Of a stretch of DNA of 64,000 nucleotides, positions 26,525-35,842 are shown in pieces. Source of the DNA: Serratia marcescens subsp. marcescens ATCC 13880 (lineage in GTDB: Bacteria > Pseudomonadota > Gammaproteobacteria > Enterobacterales > Enterobacteriaceae); the NCBI RefSeq assembly GCF_017299535.1, contig NZ_CP071238.1, positions 4,216,001 to 4,280,000 on the forward strand, written 5' to 3'. A program made the position numbers and the translations under genes. Every line of letters begins with the position of its first letter. The first letter of the stretch is position 1. A model generated the notes under the pieces. The model was not told the DNA's origin and ran no database searches. It was given only the letters and a program-made list of their open reading frames with translations.

Positions 26525-28519
26525 TTACTTCAGCAGCGCCTGCGCCTTCGCCACCACGTTGTCCACGGTGAAGCCGAACTCGGCGAACAGCTGCTCCGCC
26601 GGCGCCGACTCACCGAAGGTGGTCATGCCCACAATGGCGCCGTTCAGCCCCACGTACTTGTACCAGTAGTCCGCGATACCCGCTTCCACCGCCACGCGCG
26701 CCGTCACCGCCGCCGGCAGCACCGACTCGCGGTACGCCGCATCCTGCTTGTCGAACGCGTCGGTCGACGGCATCGACACCACGCGCACCTTGCGGCCCGC
26801 CGCGGTCAGCTTGTCCGCCGCTTCCACCGTGATGCCCACTTCGGAGCCGGTGGCGATCAGGATCACGTCCGGCGTGCCCGCGCAGTCTTTCAGCACGTAG
26901 CCGCCGCGGTACACGTTCGCCAGCTGCTCTGCGGTGCGCGGCTGCTGGGTCAGGTTCTGGCGCGAGAACACCAGGGTGGTCGGGCCGTCGTTGCGCTCGA
27001 TGCCGTACTGCCACGCCACCGCCGATTCCACCTGGTCACACGGGCGCCAGGTGCTCATGTTCGGGGTCACGCGCAGGCTCGCCAGCTGCTCCACCGGCTG
27101 GTGAGTCGGGCCGTCTTCGCCCAGACCGATGGAGTCGTGGGTGTAGACGAACACGTTGCGCAGCTTCATCAGCGCCGCCATGCGCACCGCGTTGCGGGCG
27201 TATTCCACGAACATCAGGAAGGTCGCCGAGTACGGCAGGAAGCCGCCGTGCAGCGCGATGCCGTTGGTGATGGCGGTCATGCCGAACTCGCGCACGCCGT
27301 AATGAATGTAGTTGCCCGCCGGGTCAACGTTCAGCGCTTTCGAGCCGGACCACATGGTCAGGTTGCTCGGCGCCAGGTCGGCGGAGCCGCCCAGGAACTC
27401 CGGCAGCACCTTGCCGAACGCTTCCAGCGCGTTCTGCGACGCCTTGCGGCTGGCGATGTTGGCCGGGTTGGCCTGCAGTTTTTCCACGAACGCCTTGGCG
27501 TCGGCTTTCCAGTCGGCCGGCAGCTCGCCGTTCATGCGGCGCTTGAACTCGGCGGCCAGTTCCGGGAAGGCCTTGGCGTAGGCGGCGAACTTGTCGTTCC
27601 AGGCCGCTTCCTTGGCCTGACCGGCTTCTTTGGCGTCCCACTGAGCGTAGATGTCCTGCGGGATTTCAAAGGCGGCGTATTTCCAGCCCAGCGCTTCGCG
27701 GGTGGCGGCCACTTCGGCGGCGCCCAGCGCGGCGCCGTGCACGTCATGGGTGCCGGCCTTGTTCGGCGAACCGAAACCGATAACGGTCTTGCACATCAGC
27801 AGCGACGGCTTGTCGGTCACCTTGCGGGCTTCTTCAATCGCGGCCTTGATGGCGTCCGGGTTGTGGCCGTCGACGTTGCGCACCACGTGCCAGCCGTAGG
27901 CTTCGAAACGCAGGGCGGTGTCGTCGGTGAACCAGCCGTCGACGTGGCCGTCGATGGAGATGCCGTTGTCATCGTAGAAGGCGGTCAGCTTGCCGAGCTT
28001 GAGGGTGCCGGCCAGGGAGCAGACTTCGTGCGAGATGCCTTCCATCATGCAGCCGTCGCCCATGAAGGCGTAGGTGTGGTGGTCGACGATGTCGTGGCCA
28101 GGGCGGTTGAACTGCGCCGCCAGGGTGCGTTCGGCGATGGCGAAGCCGACGGCGTTGGCGATGCCCTGGCCCAGCGGGCCGGTGGTGGTTTCAACGCCCG
28201 GGGTGTAGCCGTACTCCGGGTGCCCCGGGGTTTTGGAATGCAGCTGACGGAAGTTCTCCAGCTCGCGCATCGGCAGGTCGTAGCCGGTGAGGTGCAGGAG
28301 GCTGTAAATCAACATGGAGCCGTGGCCGTTGGAGAGCACGAAACGGTCGCGGTCAGCCCAGTGCGGGTTAGTCGGGTTGTGGTTGAGATAGTCACGCCAC
28401 AGGACTTCGGCGATGTCCGCCATGCCCATAGGGGCCCCCGGGTGGCCGGAATTTGCTTTTTGTACGGCGTCCATGCTGAGTGCGCGGATAGCGTTGGCAA
28501 GCTCTTTACGAGAGGACAT
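26525..28519 (-). CDS. tktA: Transketolase A
   Basis: The 664-residue thiamine-diphosphate enzyme of the pentose phosphate pathway transfers two-carbon units between sugar phosphates. Visible motifs are [18 protein letters not shown] at the N-terminus, the cofactor motif [20 protein letters not shown] with later DNNG, and the pyrimidine-domain segment [16 protein letters not shown]. coli TktA has 663 residues. In E. coli tktA is near epd and loiP; here loiP remains adjacent and divergent, while the epd side is separated by the carnitine, ABC and amino-acid modules. Confidence 0.98.
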   Translation of the reverse strand: MSSRKELANAIRALSMDAVQKANSGHPGAPMGMADIAEVLWRDYLNHNPTNPHWADRDRFVLSNGHGSMLIYSLLHLTGYDLPMRELENFRQLHSKTPGHPEYGYTPGVETTTGPLGQGIANAVGFAIAERTLAAQFNRPGHDIVDHHTYAFMGDGCMMEGISHEVCSLAGTLKLGKLTAFYDDNGISIDGHVDGWFTDDTALRFEAYGWHVVRNVDGHNPDAIKAAIEEARKVTDKPSLLMCKTVIGFGSPNKAGTHDVHGAALGAAEVAATREALGWKYAAFEIPQDIYAQWDAKEAGQAKEAAWNDKFAAYAKAFPELAAEFKRRMNGELPADWKADAKAFVEKLQANPANIASRKASQNALEAFGKVLPEFLGGSADLAPSNLTMWSGSKALNVDPAGNYIHYGVREFGMTAITNGIALHGGFLPYSATFLMFVEYARNAVRMAALMKLRNVFVYTHDSIGLGEDGPTHQPVEQLASLRVTPNMSTWRPCDQVESAVAWQYGIERNDGPTTLVFSRQNLTQQPRTAEQLANVYRGGYVLKDCAGTPDVILIATGSEVGITVEAADKLTAAGRKVRVVSMPSTDAFDKQDAAYRESVLPAAVTARVAVEAGIADYWYKYVGLNGAIVGMTTFGESAPAEQLFAEFGFTVDNVVAKAQALLK

Positions 28520-28757
28520 GTTTTACTCCAGGTCGGATAAAAAAAGCAGTCAAGTTCCCTATTTTCTCAGACTCCACATCACAACGGCAATCCCTAATGC
28601 CAAATGAGAGCGAGTTCACCACTTATTAGCACGATTGGACGCTTTTTCGGAATAACACTATTCTCGCCTTAGCTGGCGTACACTAGGCTCTTGCGACAAG
28701 ATTTCCTCAAAGCAAAATGACTCTTTTACCTTGTTACCTTCACAGGAAGATGGCGTT

Positions 28758-29510
28758 ATGAAAATTCGTACCTCTTTGATTGCGTTGGGCATTGCCACCT
28801 TGGCAACCGGCTGTCAAAACCTGAATACCGAAACCTTGATGCAGTCCGGCGCGCAGGCGTTCCAGGCGGCGACCCTGAGCAACGACGACGTTAAGGCCCT
28901 GAGTGATAAATCCTGCGCCGAGATGGACAGCAAGGCACAAATCGCGCCGGCCGGCAGCACCTACGCCAAGCGTCTCAACAAAATCGCCGCGGCGCTGGGC
29001 GACAACATCAACGGCACCCCGGCCAACTACAAGGTCTACGTGACCAAAGACGTCAACGCCTGGGCGATGGCCAACGGCTGTATCCGCGTCTACAGCGGCC
29101 TGATGGACATGATGAACGACAACGAAGTGGAAGGCGTGCTGGGCCACGAAATGGGCCACGTGGCGCTGGGCCACACCCGTAAAGCGATGCAGGTGGCTTA
29201 CGGCACCGTGGCGCTGCGCACCGCGGCGTCCTCCGCCGGCGGCGTCATCGGCTCGCTGTCGCAGTCGCAGCTGGCGGATATCGGCGAGAAGCTGGTCAGC
29301 GCCCAGTTCTCGCAGAAGCAGGAAAGCGAAGCGGATGATTACTCGTTCGATCTGCTGAAAAAACGCGGCATCGATCCGAACGGCCTGGCCACCAGCTTCG
29401 AAAAACTGGCCCAAATGGAAGCCGGCCGTCAGAGCAGCATGTTCGACGATCACCCATCTTCCCAAGCGCGCGCGCAGCACATTCGCGATCGCATCGCAGC
29501 AGAGAAGTAA
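28758..29510 (+). CDS. loiP: Metalloprotease LoiP (M48 family lipoprotein)
   Basis: The 250-residue outer-membrane lipoprotein starts at 28758 (MKIRTSLIALGIATLATGCQ), with the lipobox cysteine at C19. The zinc motif is H130-E131-x-x-H134 in GHEMGHVALGH, and the third-ligand region is KQESEADDYSFDLL. E. coli LoiP (YggG, 252 residues) is a metalloprotease linked to low osmolarity and outer-membrane quality control. The conserved tktA neighbourhood supports the name. The open frame extends upstream to 28731, but the lipoprotein signal fixes the start. Confidence 0.94.
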   Translation: MKIRTSLIALGIATLATGCQNLNTETLMQSGAQAFQAATLSNDDVKALSDKSCAEMDSKAQIAPAGSTYAKRLNKIAAALGDNINGTPANYKVYVTKDVNAWAMANGCIRVYSGLMDMMNDNEVEGVLGHEMGHVALGHTRKAMQVAYGTVALRTAASSAGGVIGSLSQSQLADIGEKLVSAQFSQKQESEADDYSFDLLKKRGIDPNGLATSFEKLAQMEAGRQSSMFDDHPSSQARAQHIRDRIAAEK

Positions 29511-29517
29511 CAACGAG

Positions 29518-29546
29518 AACGCCCGGCAACCGCCGGGCGTTTTTTA
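29518..29546. terminator. Terminator between loiP and the TPP-enzyme gene
   Basis: The stem ACGCCCGGC / GCCGGGCGT with a short loop and a run of T follows loiP by 7 bases. It mainly serves loiP; the A-rich side towards the convergent gene is short. Confidence 0.88.
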
Positions 29547-29551
29547 TCGTA

Positions 29552-31195
29552 TCAATACAGCGTTTTCTGCGGCGGCCCGGCGAAGGTCAGCGGCCCGACC
29601 CGCTTCATGTCCACCTCGACCACCGACGGCCCCGGGTAACTGATCGCCTCGGCCAGCACGCCGTTGAACTGCGACGCCGCGTCCACCTTCCAGGCTTTCA
29701 ACCCCATCGCTTCGGCAATTTGAGTAAAGGCCGGCGTATGCAGTTCGTTGTAATACTGGCGCCCGGCGAAGTACTTGTCCTGAATGCCACGCATCACGCC
29801 ATAACCGCCGTCGTTCATGATCAGCAGGGTGATGTTCACCTGTTCCTGCGCCATGGTCGCCAGTTCCCCCAGGCCCAGCGCCAGACCGCCATCGCCCACC
29901 AGCCCCACCACCTTGCGCTGCGGGTTGGCGATTGCGGTGCCGATCGCCATCGGCAGCCCCATTCCAATGGCGCCAGCCAGCGAGTGTATGTTGCACAGCG
30001 GCGAGATCGCCCGGAACAGCCGGCTGCCCCAGACGCTGCCGGAAACGGTGATATCGCGCACCAACAGCCCGTCCTGCGGCAGCGCGGCGTCGATGGCGTC
30101 ATTGAGTTTGGCGTATTCGCCGGACTGCTGGCGCAGCGCGCTCTCAGCCTGCTGCACCGCTCCCGCGATCTCGGCATCCCACTCGGCGCTCACCTTCTCG
30201 CCAGGGGTCAACCGCGCCGCCAGCGCCGTCAGCAGCGCCGCACAGTCGCCATTGATCTGTTCATCGGCCAGGTAGTTGCGGTTGGCCGCCGCCGGATCGA
30301 TGTCAATTTGCACCAACGGGCGCGGCAGCGGCAGCGTCCAGGTGCGGGTTTCATTACTGCGCAGGCGCGAACCGGCCACCAGCGTCAGGTCGCACTGCGT
30401 CAGGATCGCTTCGATGCTCGGCGAGTTGTGGAACGCCCGCAGGCTGCGAGGATGGCTGTCCGGCAGAATGCCGCGCCCGTGGGTGCTGGAGATCACCGCC
30501 ACACCGGCGTCCGCCAGCTTGCGCACCGCGTCGCCGCAGGCCAGCGCACCGCCGCCCAACCATAACAGCGGGCGCTTGGCCTGTTTCAGCCGCTGATGCA
30601 GCCGCTCCACCGCTGCGGCGTCCGCCTTCGGCAGCGGCGCCGGCGCCAACGGTTCGGCCAGCACCGAGCGGGACACCAGGCTGCTTTGAATATCGATCGG
30701 GATCTCGACCGCCACCGGGCCGCAGGGCACGGTTTGCGCATCCAGGATCGCTCGCTGGATCACCGCCACCGCCTGCTCCGGCGAATTGACCCGGTAAGCG
30801 CGCTTGGAGCAGGCGCGCAGGAAGCCGAGCTGATCGCGGGTTTCATGAATAAAACCGGCGTCGGCGTCCAGATAGGCTTTTTCCACCTGGCCGGTGATAT
30901 GCAACAGCGGCGTGTTGGCGTTGAGCGCCTCAATCATCGCCCCCACCGCGTTGCCGGCGCCGGCGCCGGTGCTGGTCAACGCCACGCCCAGGCCGGAGAA
31001 ACGCCCGTGCGCGTCGGCCATGGTGACCGCGCCCGCTTCGCCGCGCGCCGGCACGAAGCGAATTTTATCGCGCTGCCCCACCGCATCGGCGATCGGCAGA
31101 TTATGAATCGAAATGATGCCGTACATCGCCGACACCGCGTACTGTTCCAGAGTCCGGGCTATCGCCTCGCCAACCGTGATTTTATCGCTCATCAT
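29552..31195 (-). CDS. Thiamine-diphosphate-dependent enzyme (2-oxo acid decarboxylase/acetolactate-synthase-like)
   Basis: The 547-residue protein has the three domains of ThDP enzymes. The activating glutamate lies in VPARGEAGAVTMADAHGR, the central domain contains LWLGGGALACGDAV, and the ThDP/Mg motif is LVGDGGLALGLGELATMAQEQVNITLLIMNDGG. It resembles benzoylformate- or oxo-acid decarboxylases and biosynthetic ALS-like proteins; automatic annotation would probably give only the general family. It is the last gene of the Rieske cluster, 49 bases downstream of an aldehyde dehydrogenase. Decarboxylation of a 2-oxo acid to an aldehyde that the dehydrogenase oxidises would be a coherent last stage, which is inference. 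Confidence 0.85.
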   Translation of the reverse strand: MMSDKITVGEAIARTLEQYAVSAMYGIISIHNLPIADAVGQRDKIRFVPARGEAGAVTMADAHGRFSGLGVALTSTGAGAGNAVGAMIEALNANTPLLHITGQVEKAYLDADAGFIHETRDQLGFLRACSKRAYRVNSPEQAVAVIQRAILDAQTVPCGPVAVEIPIDIQSSLVSRSVLAEPLAPAPLPKADAAAVERLHQRLKQAKRPLLWLGGGALACGDAVRKLADAGVAVISSTHGRGILPDSHPRSLRAFHNSPSIEAILTQCDLTLVAGSRLRSNETRTWTLPLPRPLVQIDIDPAAANRNYLADEQINGDCAALLTALAARLTPGEKVSAEWDAEIAGAVQQAESALRQQSGEYAKLNDAIDAALPQDGLLVRDITVSGSVWGSRLFRAISPLCNIHSLAGAIGMGLPMAIGTAIANPQRKVVGLVGDGGLALGLGELATMAQEQVNITLLIMNDGGYGVMRGIQDKYFAGRQYYNELHTPAFTQIAEAMGLKAWKVDAASQFNGVLAEAISYPGPSVVEVDMKRVGPLTFAGPPQKTLY

Positions 31196-31244
31196 CTGCC
31201 TTCTTAGGGTAATCGTTATTAGGGTTATGCGTAGAGGTGTCGGC

Positions 31245-32714
31245 CTAGTCGCTCCAGCGGTTCACCTGATGGCTCAGCGCCAGATACACGCTTTTCTGCT
31301 GCATGTAGGCCTTGATGCCGTTCAGGCCCTTTTCGCGGCCCAGTCCGCTTTCCTTGAAACCGCCGAACGGCGTGGAAATCGAGAACGTTTTGTAGGTGTT
31401 GATCCAGACGGTGCCGGTTTCCAGCCGCTCCGCCAGCGCCATCGCCCGCGGGAAATCGCGGCTCCAGATGCCGGCCGCCAGGCCGTACACCGAGTCGTTG
31501 GCCTGTTCGATCAGCTGTTGCTCGTCGTCGAACGGCAGCGCCACCAGCACCGGGCCGAAGATCTCCTCCTGGCACACGCGGGCATCGTTGTTCAAACCTT
31601 CGATAATGGTCGGCAGGTAATAGCTGCCGCTCGCCAGTTGCGGATCGGCCGGCGCTTCGCCGCCGATGCTCACCCGGCCGCCCTCCTGCCGCGCCAACGC
31701 CACGTAGTCCGCCACGCTTTGCCGATGTTTGGCGCTGATCAGCGGGCCGAGATGCACGCCCGGCACCAGCGGGTTGCCGATGCGCAGCCCCGCCGTCAGT
31801 TCGGTCAAGCGCGCCAGCAGCGGCTGATACAGCGAACGATGCACGAACAGCCGTGAACCGGCGATGCACGCCTGGCCGGCGGAGCTAAAAATGCCGTAAC
31901 AGATGCCGCGCGCCGCCTGCTCCAGATCGGCGTCCTCCAGCACGATGGTCGGCGATTTACCGCCCAGCTCCAGCGAGGTGGGGATCAGCTTGTCAGCGGC
32001 GATGTGCGCCAAATGGCGCCCGGTGCCGGTCCCGCCGGTAAAGGCGATCTTCTTCACCAGCGGATGGCGCGCCAACGCCTCGCCGATCACCGAACCTTTG
32101 CCCGGCAGCACGCTGAGCAGCCCGGCAGGGAGCCCCGCCTGTTCGAACAGCTCGGCCAGCTTCAGCGCCATCAGCGGCGTGGCTTCGGCCGGTTTGAGCA
32201 CCACGGCGTTGCCCGCCGCCAGCGCCGGCGCCACCTTCTGCATTTCGCTGGCGATCGGTGAGTTCCACGGCGTAATGGCGGCGATCACCCCCATCGGTTG
32301 ATACTGACTGAGCGTCATCACTTCGGCGCTGCGCGGGGTCGGCAGCTCGCCTTCCAACACCTCGCAGGCGGCGGCGAAGTAGCGCGCGGTCGCCGCCGCA
32401 CTGGCCACCAGGCCGCGAGTTTCCGCCAGCGGTTTGCCGTTGTCGCGCGTCTGCAACTCGGCCAGCTGTTCCTGCTGCGCCAGGATCAGGTTGCTCACGC
32501 GGTAGAGAATTGAGGCGCGTTGGTGCGGCACCAGCCCGCGCCATTCCGGCGCGCGCCAGGCCTTTTCCGCCGCCTCTACCGCCTCGTTGACATCCTCGAC
32601 GTTAGCGGCGCGCAGCCGCGCGTTGACGCTGCCGTCGGCCGGGAATACCGAAGCCATCTCTTCGCCGCGCCCTTCACGCCAGCGCCCGGCGACAAAAATA
32701 TTCAATCGTTCCAT
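31245..32714 (-). CDS. Aldehyde dehydrogenase in the Rieske oxygenase cluster
   Basis: The ATG at 32714 has an AGGAG six bases upstream and gives 489 residues, the usual length of NAD-dependent aldehyde dehydrogenases. The catalytic cysteine is in SSAGQACIAGSRLF and the glutamate in LELGGKSPTIV; the cofactor loop is FTGGTGTGRHLA. The ending KTFSISTPFGGFKESGLGREKGLNGI is typical of betaine-aldehyde and hydroxymuconic-semialdehyde dehydrogenase relatives. It lies between the aspartate-dehydrogenase-like and ThDP-enzyme genes with short gaps. The substrate cannot be stated from sequence. Confidence 0.9.
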   Translation of the reverse strand: MERLNIFVAGRWREGRGEEMASVFPADGSVNARLRAANVEDVNEAVEAAEKAWRAPEWRGLVPHQRASILYRVSNLILAQQEQLAELQTRDNGKPLAETRGLVASAAATARYFAAACEVLEGELPTPRSAEVMTLSQYQPMGVIAAITPWNSPIASEMQKVAPALAAGNAVVLKPAEATPLMALKLAELFEQAGLPAGLLSVLPGKGSVIGEALARHPLVKKIAFTGGTGTGRHLAHIAADKLIPTSLELGGKSPTIVLEDADLEQAARGICYGIFSSAGQACIAGSRLFVHRSLYQPLLARLTELTAGLRIGNPLVPGVHLGPLISAKHRQSVADYVALARQEGGRVSIGGEAPADPQLASGSYYLPTIIEGLNNDARVCQEEIFGPVLVALPFDDEQQLIEQANDSVYGLAAGIWSRDFPRAMALAERLETGTVWINTYKTFSISTPFGGFKESGLGREKGLNGIKAYMQQKSVYLALSHQVNRWSD

Positions 32715-32730
32715 GCTCCGCTCCTGCCGT

Positions 32731-33525
32731 TCAGGCAATAAAACCGCCGTCCACCAGACGGCGGCAGGCTTGTACCGCGCTCAGCGCCGCCAGGGTTGAT
32801 GTTTTGGGATTGCTCGCCAGCGGGTTGCCGCTCAGCTCAATGTGAAACTCGCCAAAGTCGCCGCACACCTGCAGGCGATGAGTGTTGCGCCGGGTGGCGG
32901 GATCGACCTGCAGGCGCACCCGGGTGGCGTCCATCCCCAGACCGTTGAGCGCAATAGTGGCCGCCACGTTGGCGTTGGCCGGGAACAAACGCGCCGCTTC
33001 GCGCGCCGAGCCTTCAAAAAATACCTGCGCCTCGCGCACCGCATCGAGGTCGATCAGTTGCTCCGCCGGGCTGCCGCGCCAGCTGGCCGGGCTCTTGCTG
33101 GCCTGATAGGTCACGCTCTCCAACCCGCCTTCACGCGCCGACGCCAGCCCGTCCATCCCCGCCACCGCGCCGGACAGCACGATCAGCTGCCCGTGATGGC
33201 GGCGGCAAACCTGCTGCAGCCGCTGTTGCAATGCGGCGTCCGCCAGCGCGCCGGTCGAGACCACCGCCAGCGGCCAACCGCGCTGCAGCACCGCCTCGCC
33301 AAACTCCGCCACCGCCTGCTGGCTGGCGCACTCCAGCACCAGATCCGGCCGCTGCGAACACTGCTCCGGATGGGTCAGCGCCTGCACCCGCCCGTCAAAA
33401 GCCTCGGCGATCGCCGCATGATGAGCTGCGCGCGCCAGGATCCAGCCAACCTCCACGCCTTCCGGCAGACGGGCGATCACTTCCTTCGCCATCGCGCCGT
33501 AGCCAATCATCATGATCTTCTTCAT
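32731..33525 (-). CDS. Aspartate dehydrogenase-like NAD(P)-dependent oxidoreductase (NadX/DUF108 family)
   Basis: The 264-residue protein has a Rossmann start MKKIMMIGYGAMAKEVIARL and the domain arrangement of L-aspartate dehydrogenase (typically 250-270 residues). FPANANVAATIALNGLGMDATRVRL is the conserved core of that family. Known members oxidise aspartate to iminosuccinate or work in reverse. In a ring-degradation cluster its presence is unusual and suggests an amino or imino intermediate, or an ammonia-releasing step. It is 16 bases upstream of the aldehyde dehydrogenase start and 15 bases downstream of an SDR stop. Substrate specificity is unknown. Confidence 0.85.
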   Translation of the reverse strand: MKKIMMIGYGAMAKEVIARLPEGVEVGWILARAAHHAAIAEAFDGRVQALTHPEQCSQRPDLVLECASQQAVAEFGEAVLQRGWPLAVVSTGALADAALQQRLQQVCRRHHGQLIVLSGAVAGMDGLASAREGGLESVTYQASKSPASWRGSPAEQLIDLDAVREAQVFFEGSAREAARLFPANANVAATIALNGLGMDATRVRLQVDPATRRNTHRLQVCGDFGEFHIELSGNPLASNPKTSTLAALSAVQACRRLVDGGFIA

Positions 33526-33540
33526 CTTTCTCGGCCCCTG

Positions 33541-34335
33541 CTACACATGGCGGTTAAAGCCGCCGGAAACGTCCAGCGCCGCGCCGGTGGTAAAGGAAGC
33601 CAGCGGCGAAGCGAGGAACAACAGCGCCTGCGCCGGCTCCTGCGGCTTGCCCAGGCGTTTCATCGGAATGCCGCGCCGTTCGGCGATGGCCGCCGTCCAC
33701 TGTTCCCAACTTTGATCTTTATCGCTGCGCTCTTCGAAACGGCGGCGCCACTGGCCCGACTCCACCATCCCCAGCAAGATCGAGTTAACCCGAATGCCTT
33801 TGCCCACCAGCTCTTTCGACAGCGTCAGCGTCATGTTGAGCAGCGCGGCGCGCGCCGCCGAGGTGGCGATCATGTGCTCTTCCGGCTGCAGCGCCAGCAG
33901 CGAGTTCACGCAGGTGATAGACGCGATCGCCGATCGTTCCAGCGCCGGTAAGAACGCCTGCACCGGGTTGATCACGCCGAACAGCTTCAGCTCGGCCTCA
34001 TGCAGCCAGGCCTCGCGCGGCGTCTGGTCAAAATGGGCGACGAAGCCCTGACCGGCGTTGTTGATCAGCAGATCCACGCCGCCGAAATGCGCTGTCACCT
34101 GAGCGGCGAACTGCGCCACCTGCTGCGCGTCCAGCACGTCGCAGCGCAGCGCCAGGATATCCGCCTGCGGGAAGTCAGCGCGCAGGCTGGCTGCTGCGCC
34201 GGCCAGTTTGTCCTGATCGCGGCCGCAGAACGCCACTTTCGCCCCTTCGGCCAGCAGCAGCTTCAGGGTTTCAAAACCGATGCCCGACGAGCCGCCGGTC
34301 ACCACCGCCACCCGATCCTCAAGCTGAAAATTCAT
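33541..34335 (-). CDS. SDR family protein with substituted catalytic Tyr and Lys
   Basis: The start at 34335 gives 264 residues and overlaps the upstream hydrolase stop by 4 bases (ATGA). The N-terminal cofactor motif VTGGSSGIGFE (residues 12-22) and the NNAG motif (92-95) are intact, and S145 of the catalytic serine position is present in VNSLLA. Where SDRs have YxxxK the sequence is ATSAARAAL, so the tyrosine is T158 and the lysine R162. Either it works by another mechanism or it has a binding role. A longer frame to 34380 lies within the hydrolase gene. Belongs to the same minus-strand operon. Confidence 0.87.
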   Translation of the reverse strand: MNFQLEDRVAVVTGGSSGIGFETLKLLLAEGAKVAFCGRDQDKLAGAAASLRADFPQADILALRCDVLDAQQVAQFAAQVTAHFGGVDLLINNAGQGFVAHFDQTPREAWLHEAELKLFGVINPVQAFLPALERSAIASITCVNSLLALQPEEHMIATSAARAALLNMTLTLSKELVGKGIRVNSILLGMVESGQWRRRFEERSDKDQSWEQWTAAIAERRGIPMKRLGKPQEPAQALLFLASPLASFTTGAALDVSGGFNRHV

Positions 34336-35150
34336 CGTTGGATTGCTCCCGTAAAGTCCCGCAGATAGCGGTTGAAACACGCCGGCGCATCGAGGTAGCT
34401 GGCATGACCGGCGGCGACGATCAGACGCAGCGTCGCGTCCTGCTCGCGCGCCAGCTCGGCCGCCTTCTCCGGTGGCGTAATGCGATCCTGTTCACCGCAC
34501 CACACCTCCAGCGGGCCGCGATAGCGCGCCAGATAGCGGCCGATATCATCGTTGGCCAACATCCAGGCGGCACTCAGAAAACCGTCGGGATCGAGCTGCT
34601 GCATGCCGTTGCGCACCCAGGCGATATCCTGCGGATCCGCCCCTTCACGCAGCAAGGCCGCCGCCCGCTGCTCGCCGTAGCCCACCGGCCCCAGCGTCTC
34701 TATCATCTGCTGGCGCTGGCCGTACACCTGCCGGCGTTTTTCCTCCGGCGCCGTGGCATAGCCCTGCGCCGGATCCGCCAACACCAGCCCGCACAGCCCA
34801 TCCGGATAGCCGGCGGCATAGGCGCTACCGATCAGCGCCCCCAGCGAATGGCCGACGATCAGCGGCTGCACCAGCTGCAGCTCATCAATCAGCGCCGCCA
34901 ACGCCGCCGCATAACCGGCGGCATCGGCCTGCGGATCCGCCAACGGCAGGCTGCCGCCGTAGCCCGGCGCGTCCCACGCCAACAGACGGTGGCCGTCCGT
35001 CAGGCCGTTATCGTTGAACTGCTTGATCCACGAGGCGGATCCGGAGCTGATGCCGTGCAGCAACACCACCGGCCGCCCCTGCCCGGCCTCGCGCCAGCTC
35101 AGGGTGTACGCCCCGCAGCGCGCCCGTTGGCGTTGCGCCAGGCCGTTCAT
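34332..35150 (-). CDS. Alpha/beta hydrolase (possible ring-cleavage product hydrolase)
   Basis: The ATG at 35150 overlaps the cupin stop (TGATG) and gives 272 residues; the longer open frame to 35420 runs through the cupin gene and is not real. Visible are the oxyanion-hole motif LLHGISSGSASW, the nucleophile elbow VGHSLGALIG, the acid in WCGEQDRITPPE and the histidine in VAAGHASYLDAP. Length and motifs fit C-C bond hydrolases (MhpC/BphD group) as well as esterases and lactonases. Being in a cluster with an extradiol-type dioxygenase makes a C-C hydrolase likely, but this is inference. Confidence 0.87.
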   Translation of the reverse strand: MNGLAQRQRARCGAYTLSWREAGQGRPVVLLHGISSGSASWIKQFNDNGLTDGHRLLAWDAPGYGGSLPLADPQADAAGYAAALAALIDELQLVQPLIVGHSLGALIGSAYAAGYPDGLCGLVLADPAQGYATAPEEKRRQVYGQRQQMIETLGPVGYGEQRAAALLREGADPQDIAWVRNGMQQLDPDGFLSAAWMLANDDIGRYLARYRGPLEVWCGEQDRITPPEKAAELAREQDATLRLIVAAGHASYLDAPACFNRYLRDFTGAIQR

Positions 35151-35674
35151 CAGTTGCGCTTCACTTTGGACAGCGGGTGATCCGCCGGATAGGTCGGGAT
35201 CTCCGGCTTGGCGGTGCCGAGCATCACGCACATCAGCGCCTCTTCCTCGCCGTGGTTGAACAGGCCGCGATACACCCCCGCCGGCACCGAGATCAGATCG
35301 CGCTCTTTCAGCCTGGTTTCGTAATACTCTTCCCCATCCTGGATCATCAGCGTGATGCTGCCTTTCAGCATGAAGAACACTTCTTCCACGTCGTCGTGCA
35401 GGTGCAGCGGGCCCTCGCACTTCGACGGCAGCACCATGGTGGAGAAGGTGAAGTTGCCCGCCGGAATGGTGTTGGCGTCGCTGGCCACGCCGGTGGCGCC
35501 GGTGCCGATGTAGCGCATCTGCGCGCGGCGGTATTTCGGGTCAAAATCGGCCTGGAATTTCAGCGCGTTCCAGTCATATTTGCGGCCTTCGAAACGGGCA
35601 ATGCGCGACTCCACCCAGTTTTCCATCGACAGATCCTGCGGCTTGACGCCGGCTTTGTTCTCAACCTGAGACAT
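35150..35674 (-). CDS. Cupin-domain protein
   Basis: The ATG at 35674 follows AGAGGAG seven bases upstream and gives 174 residues, beginning MSQVENKAGVKPQDLSMENW. One cupin barrel is visible: GPLHLHDDVEEVFFMLKGSITLMI contains the first metal-binding motif (two His and a Glu), and the later GLFNHGEEEALMCVML the second His. Such proteins can be metal-dependent dioxygenases, isomerases or sugar/aromatic-binding proteins. Its stop overlaps the hydrolase start, so the two are translationally coupled. No specific function is recognised. The 168-base gap upstream contains an ERIC element. Confidence 0.87.
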   Translation of the reverse strand: MSQVENKAGVKPQDLSMENWVESRIARFEGRKYDWNALKFQADFDPKYRRAQMRYIGTGATGVASDANTIPAGNFTFSTMVLPSKCEGPLHLHDDVEEVFFMLKGSITLMIQDGEEYYETRLKERDLISVPAGVYRGLFNHGEEEALMCVMLGTAKPEIPTYPADHPLSKVKRN

Positions 35675-35701
35675 GTTGTCACTCCTCTGTTGAATCAAAT
35701 G

Positions 35702-35828
35702 GTTATCCCCTTCGTCTTTCACGCTGTCGCGTTGTTGGCTGCATTCGTTCGCACCAGTCACTTACCGCAGTAAGCTCCTGGAGACTCACGAACTTGCCGC
35801 CTAGCCACAGCATGAAATCCATTGGGCT
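35702..35828. repeat. ERIC (IRU) intergenic repeat
   Basis: The segment carries the diagnostic ERIC centre: CACCAGTCACTTAC at 35752-35765 and TAAGCTCCTGGAGACTCAC at 35771-35789, close to the widely used ERIC primer sites, plus the outer end GTTATCCCC and the inner CTTGCCGCC. It forms an imperfect palindrome. It is located within the operon, between the MFS gene and the cupin gene. The right boundary is approximate. Confidence 0.85.
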
Positions 35829-35842
35829 TAGTAATTGTTAAT

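Noticed and set aside
34332..35420. A 362-residue hydrolase with a long N-terminal extension
   Set aside because: The first 90 codons run antiframe through the cupin gene and have no domain; the TGATG overlap at 35150 marks the real start.
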